Positions 28,189 to 39,605 of a stretch of DNA of 64,000 nt are shown piece after piece. Location of the stretch: contig NZ_JAHDAU010000001.1 of assembly GCF_021991835.1 (NCBI RefSeq), positions 62,001 through 126,000 on the forward strand, in the 5' to 3' direction. Made by a program: the position numbers and the translations under genes. The DNA is from Polaribacter sargassicola. Lineage in GTDB: Bacteria > Bacteroidota > Bacteroidia > Flavobacteriales > Flavobacteriaceae. The number at the start of each line of letters is the position of its first letter. The stretch's first letter is position 1. Below the pieces are notes generated by a model. That model had not been told where the DNA came from, did no database searches, and worked only from the letters and a program-made list of their open reading frames with translations.

Positions 28189-30627
28189 ATGAAAGTATTA
28201 AAATTTGGCGGTTCGTCTGTCGCAAACTCAGAAAACATACAAAAAGTCTTAGCAATTGTTGAATCTGCTTCTAAAAAATATAAAATAGCAGTAGTAGTTT
28301 CTGCATTTGGCAAAACAACTAATAATCTTTTATTAGGTGCAGATGAAGCCCTAAAAGACATCAACTCTTCTAAAGAAATTTTAGAAAACATAAAAAAATT
28401 ACACTTAGAGGTTATTGAAAAATTAATCACTAAAAATAAAGAGGAGGTAATAAATGAAGTTAATACACTATTTAATACTTTAACTTCTGTTTACGAAGGT
28501 ATTTACTTATTACAAGAATTATCAGACAAAACCTTGGCCAAAGTTTCTAGCTTTGGAGAAAGGCTTTCTTCTTACATTATTGCTAATGCAGCAAATGAAT
28601 TATTTAACACAACACATAAAGATAGTAGAGATTTAGTTATTACAAATAACGACTATTTAAATGCACAAGTAAATTTTGAAGCTACCAATGCAAACATTGC
28701 TTCTTACTTTAAAGAAAACAAACATCAAGTTACTGTTTTAGGTGGTTTTATCTCTTCTAATCCATCAAAAGAAACAACTACATTAGGTAGAGGTGGTTCT
28801 GATTTTACAGCTGCTATTTATGCTGCCGCTTTAGATGCTGATGAATTACAAATTTGGACAGATGTTAGTGGTATGTATACTGCAAACCCAAGAGTTGTAA
28901 AACAAGCATACCCTATTTCGCAAATTTCTTATGAAGAAGCTATGGAATTGTCTCATTTTGGAGCCAAAGTTTTATATCCACCAACAATTCAACCAGCTTT
29001 AAGAAAAGAAATTCCTATTTTAATTAAAAATACTTTTGAACCAGAGATTTTTGGAACATTAATTTGTAACGATCCAGAAAACACTAATGAGGTAAAAGGG
29101 ATTTCTCACATAGAAGATATTAGCCTAATTACTCTAGAAGGTGGTGGAATGATTGGTATTCCTGGTTTTTCTAAACGTTTATTCGAAACACTTTCTATCG
29201 CAAAAATTAATGTTGTTTTTATAACTCAAGCATCTTCAGAACACTCAATTTGTGTTGGTGTTTACGAAAATGACTCTACAAAAGCAAAAGAGCTTTTAGA
29301 TGAAACTTTTAATAGAGAAATAGAAAACAAAAAAATAAAACCAGTTATTATAGAAAACGACCTAGCTATTATAGCTGTGGTTGGAGAAAGCATGAAAGAT
29401 TACCAAGGATTAAGCGGACAAATGTTTAGCGCTCTTGGTAGAAATAATGTAAATGTTAGAGCCATTGCACAAGGTTCATCAGAAAAAAATATTTCTGCAG
29501 TAATTAATAAATACGATGCAGAAAAAGCTTTAAATACTTTACATGAGCAGTTTTTTGAAGAAAAAACAAAACAGTTAAACTTATTTGTAACAGGTGTTGG
29601 TAATGTTGGCGAACAATTTTTAGCCCAAATTCATCAACAAAATCAGTTTTTAAAAGAAAACCTAAAACTAAACATTAGAGTTATCGGGATTGCTAATTCT
29701 AGAAAAATGTTTTTTGATAACGAAGGTATCGATCTAGAAAATTGGAAAGAATCTTTAGAAAACGGAGAACCAACAACTTTAGAAAGATTTCATAGCAGAG
29801 TAAAACACAGCAATCATATAAATAGCGTATTTGTAGATAATACTGCAAATCAGCAAGTTTCAGAAATTTACGAAAAGTACTTAAGAAGTAGCATTTCTGT
29901 TGTTACATGTAATAAAATAGCATGTGCTTCTAATTTTGATAATTACAAAAACCTAAAACACCTTTCTAGAAAATACAACGCTTCTTTCTTGTTTGAAACT
30001 AACGTTGGTGCAGGCTTACCAATTATTGACACTCTTAAAAATTTAATTAATTCTGGTGATAGAGTTAACAAAATTCAGGCTGTTTTATCTGGTAGTTTAA
30101 ATTTTGTTTTTAATAATTTTAACGCAAACACAACTTTCCACGATGTTGTTGCGGCTGCACAAAAAGAAGGATATACAGAACCAGATCCAAAAATTGACTT
30201 AAGCGGAGTTGATGTTGCTAGAAAAATTTTAATTTTAGCCAGAGAAAGCGGTTATAAAATGGAGTTAGAAGATATTGATAAAAATGCATTTTTACCTGAA
30301 GACAGTTTAAAAACAGATAATAATGAAGATTTTTATGCATCTTTAACTAAAAACGAAGCTCATTTTCAAAATATATTTAAAGAAGCTAATGATAAAGACT
30401 GTAGATTAAAATACGTTGCAGAATTTGTTGATGGAAAAGCAAATGTTGGCTTACAACATATCCCATCAGACCATCCTTTTTACAACTTAGAAGGTAGCGA
30501 TAATATTGTATTATTTTTTACAGACAGATATCCAGAAAATCCGTTATTAATAAAAGGTGCAGGTGCAGGTGCAGATGTTACTGCTTCTGGTATTTTTGCT
30601 GATGTAATTAGAATTGCAAATCAATAA
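28189..30627 (+). CDS. thrA: Bifunctional aspartate kinase / homoserine dehydrogenase
   Basis: Catalyses the first and third steps of the aspartate pathway to threonine and methionine. In the 812-residue fusion, residues 1-290 are the kinase (MKVLKFGGSSVAN; TTLGRGGSDFTAAIYA). Residues ~310-455 hold tandem ACT domains for feedback, and residues ~465-812 are homoserine dehydrogenase (LFVTGVGNVGEQF; LSGSLNFVFNNF; EGYTEPDPKIDLSGVDVARK). It heads thrA-thrB-thrC, all on the plus strand, and is preceded by a Thr/Ile-rich leader peptide. Confidence 0.97.
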   Translation: MKVLKFGGSSVANSENIQKVLAIVESASKKYKIAVVVSAFGKTTNNLLLGADEALKDINSSKEILENIKKLHLEVIEKLITKNKEEVINEVNTLFNTLTSVYEGIYLLQELSDKTLAKVSSFGERLSSYIIANAANELFNTTHKDSRDLVITNNDYLNAQVNFEATNANIASYFKENKHQVTVLGGFISSNPSKETTTLGRGGSDFTAAIYAAALDADELQIWTDVSGMYTANPRVVKQAYPISQISYEEAMELSHFGAKVLYPPTIQPALRKEIPILIKNTFEPEIFGTLICNDPENTNEVKGISHIEDISLITLEGGGMIGIPGFSKRLFETLSIAKINVVFITQASSEHSICVGVYENDSTKAKELLDETFNREIENKKIKPVIIENDLAIIAVVGESMKDYQGLSGQMFSALGRNNVNVRAIAQGSSEKNISAVINKYDAEKALNTLHEQFFEEKTKQLNLFVTGVGNVGEQFLAQIHQQNQFLKENLKLNIRVIGIANSRKMFFDNEGIDLENWKESLENGEPTTLERFHSRVKHSNHINSVFVDNTANQQVSEIYEKYLRSSISVVTCNKIACASNFDNYKNLKHLSRKYNASFLFETNVGAGLPIIDTLKNLINSGDRVNKIQAVLSGSLNFVFNNFNANTTFHDVVAAAQKEGYTEPDPKIDLSGVDVARKILILARESGYKMELEDIDKNAFLPEDSLKTDNNEDFYASLTKNEAHFQNIFKEANDKDCRLKYVAEFVDGKANVGLQHIPSDHPFYNLEGSDNIVLFFTDRYPENPLLIKGAGAGADVTASGIFADVIRIANQ

Positions 30628-30715
30628 TAATTTAAAATAAAAAAGTATTTAATCTTCATATTTCATAGACACATAAATTGAAATTAAAAAAGACTAAATA
30701 CACGAAACTAAAATT

Positions 30716-31645
30716 ATGAATTATTTAAAAATATTTGCTCCAGCAACCGTTGCTAATGTTTCTTGCGGATTCGATTCTCTCGGCTTTGCAGTTGATGCTA
30801 TTGGAGATGAAATGACATTTACCAAAACTGCAGAAAAAGGAGTTAAAATAACTAACATAACTGGCGCAAATTTAACTTATGATGTTGATAAAAATGCCGC
30901 AAGTGCTGTAGTTAAAAAAATATTAAATGAAACTAATGCTGATTTCGGTATAGAACTAACAATCCATAAAGGCTTTTCTCCCGGAAGTGGCTTAGGAAGC
31001 TCTGCCGCAAGTGCTGCAGGTGCTGCTTTTGGTGCAAATCAATTATTAGGCAATATTTATTCTGAATTAGAACTAACTAAATTTGCCATGTTTGGCGAAG
31101 AAGTTGCTTGCGGAACACCAATTGCAGACAATGTTGCTGCTGCTGTTTACGGCGGATTTGTTTTAATTAGAAGTTACCAACCTTTAGAAATTGTAAAACT
31201 ACCAGTACCTAGTGAGCTAAGAGTTGTAGCCATACATCCGCAGATTGAAGTAAAAACAAAAGACGCAAGAGATGTTTTACCTACCAAAATAGCACTAAAA
31301 GACGCTGTTACACAATGGGCAAATGTTGGTGGATTAATTGCAGGTTTGTATGCTAATAATTACGAATTGATCGGTAATTCTTTAGTAGACATTATTGTAG
31401 AACCCGTAAGAAAAACCTTAATTCCACATTTTGATGATGTAAAAAATGCAGCATTAAAAGCAGGAGCTTTAGGGGCTGGAATAAGCGGTTCTGGACCTAC
31501 AATTTTTGCCCTTTGCAAAGGAGAGGAAGTTGCAGAAGAAGTTTATAAAAACATTAAAGAAAGTTATAAAAACACAGGTATTGCCTTTGAAATGTTTACA
31601 TCAAAAGTAAATAACGAGGGTACAAAAATAATTGAAAGTAAATAA
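30716..31645 (+). CDS. thrB: Homoserine kinase
   Basis: GHMP-family kinase that phosphorylates homoserine. The 309 residues include the GHMP ATP-binding loop (GFSPGSGLGSSAASAAGAAFG) and the C-terminal glycine motif (GALGAGISGSGPTIFAL). It is the second gene of the thr operon, 88 bp after thrA. Confidence 0.97.
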   Translation: MNYLKIFAPATVANVSCGFDSLGFAVDAIGDEMTFTKTAEKGVKITNITGANLTYDVDKNAASAVVKKILNETNADFGIELTIHKGFSPGSGLGSSAASAAGAAFGANQLLGNIYSELELTKFAMFGEEVACGTPIADNVAAAVYGGFVLIRSYQPLEIVKLPVPSELRVVAIHPQIEVKTKDARDVLPTKIALKDAVTQWANVGGLIAGLYANNYELIGNSLVDIIVEPVRKTLIPHFDDVKNAALKAGALGAGISGSGPTIFALCKGEEVAEEVYKNIKESYKNTGIAFEMFTSKVNNEGTKIIESK

Positions 31646-31762
31646 AAAAGTATTAGTACGTCTTCTCTAAAAAAATAACTAGATATAACAATATGTTTAT
31701 ATATGTTATCGTAACTTTTTAGAAACAAAAATGTACAGATAACTAAATTAAAATCAAAAAAA

Positions 31763-33049
31763 ATGAACTACTATAGTTTACATCATAAATCACCAAAATC
31801 AACTTTTAAAAATGCAGTTGTTCAAGGTTTAGCAAAAGATAGAGGAATCTACTTTCCAGAAAGCATTACTCCTTTATCAAAAGATTTTATCGATAATATT
31901 TCTGATTATTCTAATCATGAAATTGCATACGAAGCCATTAAACAATTTGTAGGTGATGAAATTCCTGCTGATAAGCTAAAAGAAATAGTTGCAGAAACGG
32001 TTTCTTTTGATTTTCCTTTAGTAAAAGTTGACGATAATATTGCTTCTTTAGAGTTATTTCACGGCCCAACTATGGCATTTAAAGATGTTGGTGCAAAATT
32101 TATGGCAAAATGCTTAGAGTATTTTAATCAAGATAAAGATGATGAAGTTACTGTTTTAGTAGCTACTTCTGGAGATACTGGCGGCGCAGTTGCAAACGGT
32201 TTTTTAGGTGCAAAAGGTGTAAATGTAGTTATTTTATATCCTTCTGGTAAAGTAAGTGATATTCAAGAAAAACAATTAACAACTTTAGGGCAAAACATTA
32301 CAGCTTTAGAAGTAGATGGAGTTTTTGACGACTGTCAAGAAATGGTAAAAACCGCTTTTTTAGATGAAGAGATTACAAGAACTTTAACCTCTGCAAACTC
32401 TATAAATGTTGCTAGATGGCTACCACAAATGTTTTACTTTTTCTTTGCTTATAAAGAATTACATCAAAAAAATAAAGACTTAATTTTCTCTGTTCCTAGT
32501 GGGAATTTTGGAAATATATGCGCCGGAATTATGGCTCAAAAACTAGGCTTACCAATTAAGCATTTTGTTGCTTCAACTAATGTAAATGATACAGTTCCTA
32601 ATTACTTAATAGACGGTGTTTACAAGCCAAAGCCATCTAAAGCTACTATTTCTAATGCAATGGATGTTGGTAACCCAAGTAACTTTATTAGAATACAAGA
32701 GTTATTTAACAATGATTTAGAAACTCTTAAAAGTGCTTTTTCTTCTTATAGCTTTTCTGATGACGCTACCAAAGAAACAATGAAAGAAATCTACAACAAT
32801 TCTGGTTATGTTGCAGACCCTCATGGTGCCGTTGGTTATTTAGGATTAAAAAAATATGGATTAAAAGACAACGAATTTGGTGTGTTTTTAGAAACTGCTC
32901 ATCCTGTTAAGTTTTTAGATGTAGTTGAAGAGACTTTGCCTGTAAAAGTTGAAATTCCTACTCAAATACAAAAAGTAATTAGCAATAAAAAAGTTGCCAT
33001 AAAAGCAGCATCTTATCAAGATTTAAAAGATTTTCTGCTAAGAAAATAA
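31763..33049 (+). CDS. thrC: Threonine synthase
   Basis: PLP enzyme that converts O-phosphohomoserine to threonine. The 428 residues contain the PLP-lysine region (LFHGPTMAFKDVGAKFMA) and the phosphate-binding region (VATSGDTGGAVANGF). It is the last gene of the thr operon, 117 bp after thrB, and ends at a clear terminator. Confidence 0.97.
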   Translation: MNYYSLHHKSPKSTFKNAVVQGLAKDRGIYFPESITPLSKDFIDNISDYSNHEIAYEAIKQFVGDEIPADKLKEIVAETVSFDFPLVKVDDNIASLELFHGPTMAFKDVGAKFMAKCLEYFNQDKDDEVTVLVATSGDTGGAVANGFLGAKGVNVVILYPSGKVSDIQEKQLTTLGQNITALEVDGVFDDCQEMVKTAFLDEEITRTLTSANSINVARWLPQMFYFFFAYKELHQKNKDLIFSVPSGNFGNICAGIMAQKLGLPIKHFVASTNVNDTVPNYLIDGVYKPKPSKATISNAMDVGNPSNFIRIQELFNNDLETLKSAFSSYSFSDDATKETMKEIYNNSGYVADPHGAVGYLGLKKYGLKDNEFGVFLETAHPVKFLDVVEETLPVKVEIPTQIQKVISNKKVAIKAASYQDLKDFLLRK

Positions 33050-33056
33050 TTTAACT

Positions 33057-33090
33057 AAAAAAGGATAACATTGATTTGTTATCCTTTTTT
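33057..33090 (+). terminator. Terminator of the thr operon
   Basis: A 14-bp inverted repeat (33057-33070 with 33077-33090, 6-nt loop) containing GGATAACA/TGTTATCC and followed by T6. The A tract on the other side could let it act in reverse too. Confidence 0.92.
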
Positions 33091-33286
33091 GTTATAAAAT
33101 TAAAAAAAAGGACACTATAGAAAAAGAATCAAGCTTAAAATAATTAAACTAAAATTAAAAAAATCCCCCATCTTTTTTAAAATCAACTTTTTCTATTACG
33201 TGTCCACAATTATGTAATAAATTACCTCTTCAACAAATTATTTTAATTCCTCCCTTTCTTTACTCAAGTAGCTAATGAATATTAAA

Positions 33287-36200
33287 TTATTTTAATATTA
33301 TTTTTTTTGAAATTTTTCCTTTTTCAGTTCTTACATTAACTACGTATATAGCACTAGATAGATTACTTGTTTTTAATCTAGTTTCTTTTGCTCCTTGACC
33401 AAATGACCATTGATTAATTTTTTGACCTAACAAATTAAACAACTCCACCGTTTTAAATTCTAAATTACTACTATTATTTATTACTATTTCTTTTGTGGTA
33501 TTATCTAAAAATACCGAAATGCCATTCTTTAAATCAACGTCATCTACACTTAAACTACCCTCAACCTCTTTAAAAACTAATACAAACCGATCTATATACT
33601 CTCCTATATCTAACATTAAAACAATATCATCTTCTTTGATGTTATAAAAAGTATTTGTTAACTTATCTTTTATAAATATAGGTTGTGGCACATTTTGCAA
33701 CTCATCAATCATCAAATAAACTTCTCCTGAATACCCCATTACAATTTCTAAAGGAACCTCTAAATCTTCAGATATTTCTTGTATACCTAAAATTGCATAT
33801 TTCTCTTCATTATCTGGAAATTTCCAATACATATCTGTGTCACCAACATCAAAAATCTCTGCATCATACCCCTTATCAAAATCAAATGAATTTGAAGCAC
33901 TAAAAGAAACACCTATTTGACGGTGTAACATTACATCTTCATCATCATTTTTGTAATCTAAACCTAACTTAATAATTGGCAGTAAATCTGAACTTGTTTT
34001 TGCATCATTCTTTGTTGATGCTTGTCTTGTTTTAAAGAAAACAGACTCCGACCCTTCTTTAACAAAAACTCTTTGACTATTATTAAATTGAATATCTCCA
34101 CCATCTGAATCCCCTACAACCATAAATCCTTGTCCGATTGCTATGTATGGTGCTGGTGTCATATAGTTTCCTGTGCCTATCCCAGAAATTCCTTGACTAT
34201 CATCATTTGCACTATTATTAGCACTCCCAACTGCTGATAACCCCATAGATTTATTTATAACCGCATAACCACCAACATAACCACTATATATATGGCCATC
34301 TATCGCCCCCTCCGTTTCACCTAAAGCACTCATATGGTGCTCCCAAAAATAAAGCGAACCTGTAAGCGAATCTTCATTGTCTTCTATAAACTTGCGTGCA
34401 TTTATTGCAGACGCATAAGGGTTACCTATTAAATATTCTTCATTAGCACCAACCTCTAGCGGAGTAGTTAACACCCCATCATTTGGCACACCTAAAAATG
34501 TATAATTTTGAGGCCTTCCAGGTCCTTTGAATATAAATCCCTCTCCTCTACCAATTGATCCATGTTTATATTTATGCACCCAATTAGAAAGACCATTTGT
34601 GCTGGGAGCAAAAGTATATATCCAATAATCTGCTAATGATATATTTTCTGATGTAAAAGTCCCATCATACCCATCAATAAAAATAATATTTTTGGCTATA
34701 TCTACACCAACCACCCCATTAACATTAGTTGCTAATGTACCATCTTTTAAAACACTCTCTATACTATAAGTTGTACTTGTTAAACTTGTTACAGGAGAAC
34801 TCATATAGTTATACCTATATTTACTAGGAACTTCTGAATTTTGATCCACCAATAACCTCCCATTAACACCTGTACTAATTTGATTATTAAAAATATGTGT
34901 TTGTACTAATTGAGCATCATTTATCAACCTAATCTCTCCATTTAAAATAATATCATTTGATACTACTAATGGAGAATCTGTAATAGCAAGTACCTTACCA
35001 TCATTGATCGTTAGCCTTCTTGCACTAAACCTATCTGTACTTGGGTGACTATAATCTGTATCAATTACTACAGAACGAGATCTATCTGGGTATCCATTAG
35101 ACCAAACATCTTCATCGCTTGGCAAAAGACCACTAATTCTAGTTGTTACATCAATTCTATGCAAACCTAAAATAGAATTTGACTCCGTATCTGCATTTTC
35201 AATCTCAGAGATTAATGGTACTTGTGGATGTCTTGGGTTTAAATAAATTGACTCATCCCCTATTTCTGAATATGAAGGTATAGCATCATCAATAAAAATC
35301 TGCCATTCATCTTCATTATAATGTTTATTAGGCAATAGTGTTTCATCTATTCTTACATAAGATGTTTTATTTGCAAAATCAGCAACAACATCAAATCTAT
35401 TTTCCCAAGCTGTCCCCCCAATAGAACTTCCTGTAGACAAAGTAATTATATCATCTCCATCTTCAAAATCCGTTAAGTTATCATTTTCTGCTATAAACAA
35501 ATCTTGTAAAGAACTACTTTGATAGTATAAATTATTTATTCTACATGTACTTCGTTTAAACAAAACGGAATGTCCCGGAGGTAAAACACCAGAAATTCCT
35601 ATACTTACATCTGGTATTAAATTTGAATCATTTAACGATTTATTTTTATATAATTGTACATAAACCACTCCTCCCGCCAGTTCTACAGAACCAATGTTTG
35701 TTATTTCTATCCATCTTTCTCCTTCAAATTGATATACTTGGGTAATCATCGGTATAACTTTTCCTGGAAGATCTCTATAATCTACATCCCCTAACAACAA
35801 TACATCAGAATCACTATCTGCAAAATCTGTTTTAGGATCATCAAAAATTCCATTTATATCTGTATACCCTCTATCCATCCCATTATTTTCTGCCTCATTG
35901 ATTAATCCATTTACTCCTACCTCACCTGTAACCTTACCATTTCCATCATTATCAAAACCACTACCCGACTCTACAATATCATACAATCCATCTCCATCTG
36001 AATCTAAATCTAAATAATCTGGAATATCATCTGAATTGGTGGTTAAATTTTCATCTGTATTTACTGGCACAAGACCTATTGATGTTGTACTTGTATCATT
36101 AACTTCATCAACATCCGCATCATAAGCATCATCTAAACCGTCTTTATCATCATCTACACCAGATGGTGCTATATACCTAACAGTAGACTGTGCTTCTATA

Positions 36201-39200
36201 TTATCTGGTATGCCATCATTATCACTATCTAAATCTAAATAATCTGGCACACCATCCTCATCTGTGTCTAAAGATTCACAAATAATTGTTTGATTTGCAA
36301 AACAACTCGTTTCAACATCAGAAAAACTAGGCGGAGTAAAAGGGTTTGATGTTACAGATGAGTGCGGAACACCTGTGTCAAATGGAGAACTGTTTGTATT
36401 GGATGTATCATAAAAATTTATTCCCAAACCATCCTCTCCAAACTGATTATTCTGAACCGTGTTCCCAGAAAAATAAAATGAACCCGAACCGGTCATAGGA
36501 CTATTATTTTGAAAATCAACACCAACAATAATACCATTATTTATCATAGAGGCATTATTCTTCCACTCTTCATTTCCTGCAGACCCATCAACAAATATAG
36601 TACCCTCATTTATAAAATTATTACTATTATTATTAAAACCATCATCAGCTATAAATGCACAATTATTTGTTACTGTTGAGTTACTATTGATATTTATAAA
36701 CCCTGTAGCATGTACCAATGAGTTGTTAACAAAAAAACCATTTGGATTAAAATTGTTGTGATTATTTATCATAATATTACCATAATTATAAAAAGTAGTT
36801 GTGTTATCTGTATTAAAACCAGCCTCTGAAACTATTTCTCCATAATTAGTTATTTCTGTACCATTGCCTCCTAGAGCGAATTGAACATTAAAGTTTAACA
36901 CTCCGCCTAAATAATTATTTATTATAGCAGCTCCATTAAAATTAACATTAGACGTAAAATCTATTTCGCCATAATTTTCTATTGTAAAACCATTAGAAAT
37001 ACTAAGACTAGAAAAAACTACAGTACCCTGATTAATTATTTTACCTGCAGGATTGTTTAATGTTGATGGTGAAAAAGCTGCACCAGGTGCTATATAAATT
37101 ATAGACCCGCTTCCAAAATTATTAATTGAACCATTAAATATCCCAGAATTTACACAAAGTACTTCACCTGAAGATAAATTTATATTATTATCATTTTCAT
37201 CATAATTACAAGTTGACTGACTTAAATCTTCTATACAATCTCCAGGTGCAACATACCCCTCATTAACATCTAAAATACCATCGTTATCAGAATCTAAATC
37301 CACACTATCTAAAACACCATCTAAATCTGTATCTGCATCCAAACAAGCCTCAAAAACACCTCCAGTAGCACCTCTTGTATCTACAAAAGCCCCATAAACC
37401 CTAATCTCACTAGCCGTTAAAACACCACCAACATCTACACCTATAACCTTATCTAATGTTATTTTTACCCCATAATACTCTTCTGTGGTTTTAAACCCAA
37501 TATTAGCAAACCCAACCCCTGTTGTACCAGAAAATGTAGCACCTAACAAACTTAATCCCAGCAAGTAACTACCCGAAGCAGACTCATTAACAGTTCCATC
37601 TGCATTTAGAGTAGATATTGTTATTGCATCAAATAAATCTATACTTAAAATAGAACTATCATAAAAAATATTAAACCCAGCTACAGAACCAGCAGGGTAT
37701 GCATTTGTAGCATCTCTAACCGCTATGCTCGCAGCCCCTAAAACACCCACAGCTAGATTCATTGACGCATAATCTGTTTCTGATTCTGTTATAACATTAT
37801 TAGCATCTACAACACTACAATCTACACAAGCTACACCAGAAACACCTGTTTGTGTAAAATCTACATAGGTAGAAAAATCTGGAGAACTCAAATTATATGA
37901 AGTGTTACACTCTAAATCTGTTGCACACATTTTTTGAATTACACTATTGTAAATCTTAATTGTACCTAAATTTGCATTAACTACTGAACTAAACTTAATC
38001 CTTACTTCATCAAATTCCATAGAAGTTACAAAACCAATAGTCTGCACAATAGAACTATTTAGTAATGGTACATCTATCAATGAAGTAGCCCCTGTTTTAG
38101 ATTCTTTAAGACTACCATCTAAATATGTAGAAACTGTAATACTATTTAACACATTTACATCTATCAGACTTGCTAACTCTATATTAAAACCAACAAAATT
38201 AGGATCTGTATAACTATCTAAAACATCATAAACACCTATTTCAAAATCACTTAGAGCACTAACATTTAAACCTAACTCTGCATAATCTGTAGTATCATTG
38301 TTTATAATATTATCTAATCCTGTTATGGTTGTACCTGCTGCTAACACACCAGCTGTAACCGGTGTATAAACCTCTACAGGATAGTCTGTATTCGTCCAAG
38401 GCAATTGCATATTACAATTTAAAGAATCATCATTACTACAATATTTTTTTATTATTGGATAATTCACTTGAACTTCACCTAAAGTAACACCTACGGGTTG
38501 AGAGACCGTTATTCTTATTTCATCGTAATCTAACGTAGTAATAAACCCTTTATTTTGAGTAGCTGCACCCAAAAGCGGTACATCTATAAGATTAGTAGAT
38601 GTATCACTAGATTCTCTAAGTACATTGTTTTTATAAGTAGATATTATAATGTTATCTAAAACACCAACATTTGCAACATCCGCTAAGGTAATATTAAAAC
38701 CAGCATAGGTCCCTGCAGAAAAAGGATCTAACACACCATCTACATCATCATATGCTAATTGTTTTTTTATAGATAAATATGTAGTTGCTAACACAGACAC
38801 ACCTGCTGTAGCCGCATTTAGTGTTGCATGATTTGTCTGATCTGTATCTATAACATTTTCTGAATTAAGAATATTACTACCTAAAACTGTAATATCAAGA
38901 CCTGTAGTCCCAACATCATCAATCTCTAAGGCATAATCTGGTGCCGTAATAGGCGTCATTGTATTACAATCTAAATCTTTTACATCATCATCATATATTT
39001 TTACAAAAGCATAATAAACTCTTAAAGCAGCAGTTAGACTACCTATTAAACCAGTATTGTAAGTAATTCTTATCTTATTAAATTCTTTTGTAGTTGCAAA
39101 ACCAACGTTGTATGGGGAGTTACTAGAAAGATCTAACAAACTTAAAGAACTATCATCACGAACAGCATAACTTTCTTGAAGAACATTATCTTTATAGGTA

Positions 39201-39571
39201 ACTATAGTTACACCATTTAAAAATTCTAGCAGATTTGTTATTGATCCCAATAGGGAGCTAGACCCTATTCTTGCTCCCGCATAAGTTCCTGCTGGCATTG
39301 TTACAGGAGATGTAATTGTTAAATGAGAATCACTATTTGTTTCTGCATAATCAGATATAGAACTATTTATAGAGTTCGTTTTGTTATCCCATTCATCAAA
39401 AGAAAGAAATTTACTACTCTCCACACCAATTCCCGTAAAATTAATGGCATCATTAACCAATGGTACAATTTGATTTTTAGGTAAACTAGAAATATTATTT
39501 TGCGCATATATGCTTACAAAACCAATAAAAAATAAAAAAATAAAAAATTGTTTTAGAGTAGTTTTTTTCAT
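33287..39571 (-). CDS. Giant secreted multidomain protein with type IX secretion sorting tail
   Basis: A 2094-residue exported protein. After a signal peptide (FFIFLFFIGFVSIYAQ), residues ~30-740 hold four repeats of about 170 residues, each with a strand like GF.T..E/D....RIT. Calcium-type thrombospondin-3 Asp repeats (DTDLDGVLDSVDLDSDNDGI) occur near 745-775 and again at ~1095-1260. Residues ~780-1020 are Asn/Gly-rich short repeats suggesting a beta helix. Residues ~1270-1380 look like a lamin-tail domain. The last ~80 residues are a type IX sorting domain ending KKIILK. It probably ends up on the cell surface or in the medium; its ligand is unknown. Confidence 0.88.
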   Translation of the reverse strand: MKKTTLKQFFIFLFFIGFVSIYAQNNISSLPKNQIVPLVNDAINFTGIGVESSKFLSFDEWDNKTNSINSSISDYAETNSDSHLTITSPVTMPAGTYAGARIGSSSLLGSITNLLEFLNGVTIVTYKDNVLQESYAVRDDSSLSLLDLSSNSPYNVGFATTKEFNKIRITYNTGLIGSLTAALRVYYAFVKIYDDDVKDLDCNTMTPITAPDYALEIDDVGTTGLDITVLGSNILNSENVIDTDQTNHATLNAATAGVSVLATTYLSIKKQLAYDDVDGVLDPFSAGTYAGFNITLADVANVGVLDNIIISTYKNNVLRESSDTSTNLIDVPLLGAATQNKGFITTLDYDEIRITVSQPVGVTLGEVQVNYPIIKKYCSNDDSLNCNMQLPWTNTDYPVEVYTPVTAGVLAAGTTITGLDNIINNDTTDYAELGLNVSALSDFEIGVYDVLDSYTDPNFVGFNIELASLIDVNVLNSITVSTYLDGSLKESKTGATSLIDVPLLNSSIVQTIGFVTSMEFDEVRIKFSSVVNANLGTIKIYNSVIQKMCATDLECNTSYNLSSPDFSTYVDFTQTGVSGVACVDCSVVDANNVITESETDYASMNLAVGVLGAASIAVRDATNAYPAGSVAGFNIFYDSSILSIDLFDAITISTLNADGTVNESASGSYLLGLSLLGATFSGTTGVGFANIGFKTTEEYYGVKITLDKVIGVDVGGVLTASEIRVYGAFVDTRGATGGVFEACLDADTDLDGVLDSVDLDSDNDGILDVNEGYVAPGDCIEDLSQSTCNYDENDNNINLSSGEVLCVNSGIFNGSINNFGSGSIIYIAPGAAFSPSTLNNPAGKIINQGTVVFSSLSISNGFTIENYGEIDFTSNVNFNGAAIINNYLGGVLNFNVQFALGGNGTEITNYGEIVSEAGFNTDNTTTFYNYGNIMINNHNNFNPNGFFVNNSLVHATGFININSNSTVTNNCAFIADDGFNNNSNNFINEGTIFVDGSAGNEEWKNNASMINNGIIVGVDFQNNSPMTGSGSFYFSGNTVQNNQFGEDGLGINFYDTSNTNSSPFDTGVPHSSVTSNPFTPPSFSDVETSCFANQTIICESLDTDEDGVPDYLDLDSDNDGIPDNIEAQSTVRYIAPSGVDDDKDGLDDAYDADVDEVNDTSTTSIGLVPVNTDENLTTNSDDIPDYLDLDSDGDGLYDIVESGSGFDNDGNGKVTGEVGVNGLINEAENNGMDRGYTDINGIFDDPKTDFADSDSDVLLLGDVDYRDLPGKVIPMITQVYQFEGERWIEITNIGSVELAGGVVYVQLYKNKSLNDSNLIPDVSIGISGVLPPGHSVLFKRSTCRINNLYYQSSSLQDLFIAENDNLTDFEDGDDIITLSTGSSIGGTAWENRFDVVADFANKTSYVRIDETLLPNKHYNEDEWQIFIDDAIPSYSEIGDESIYLNPRHPQVPLISEIENADTESNSILGLHRIDVTTRISGLLPSDEDVWSNGYPDRSRSVVIDTDYSHPSTDRFSARRLTINDGKVLAITDSPLVVSNDIILNGEIRLINDAQLVQTHIFNNQISTGVNGRLLVDQNSEVPSKYRYNYMSSPVTSLTSTTYSIESVLKDGTLATNVNGVVGVDIAKNIIFIDGYDGTFTSENISLADYWIYTFAPSTNGLSNWVHKYKHGSIGRGEGFIFKGPGRPQNYTFLGVPNDGVLTTPLEVGANEEYLIGNPYASAINARKFIEDNEDSLTGSLYFWEHHMSALGETEGAIDGHIYSGYVGGYAVINKSMGLSAVGSANNSANDDSQGISGIGTGNYMTPAPYIAIGQGFMVVGDSDGGDIQFNNSQRVFVKEGSESVFFKTRQASTKNDAKTSSDLLPIIKLGLDYKNDDEDVMLHRQIGVSFSASNSFDFDKGYDAEIFDVGDTDMYWKFPDNEEKYAILGIQEISEDLEVPLEIVMGYSGEVYLMIDELQNVPQPIFIKDKLTNTFYNIKEDDIVLMLDIGEYIDRFVLVFKEVEGSLSVDDVDLKNGISVFLDNTTKEIVINNSSNLEFKTVELFNLLGQKINQWSFGQGAKETRLKTSNLSSAIYVVNVRTEKGKISKKIILK

Positions 39572-39605
39572 CGTTAGAGAGATATTAAAAAATCAACATT
39601 CCTAA

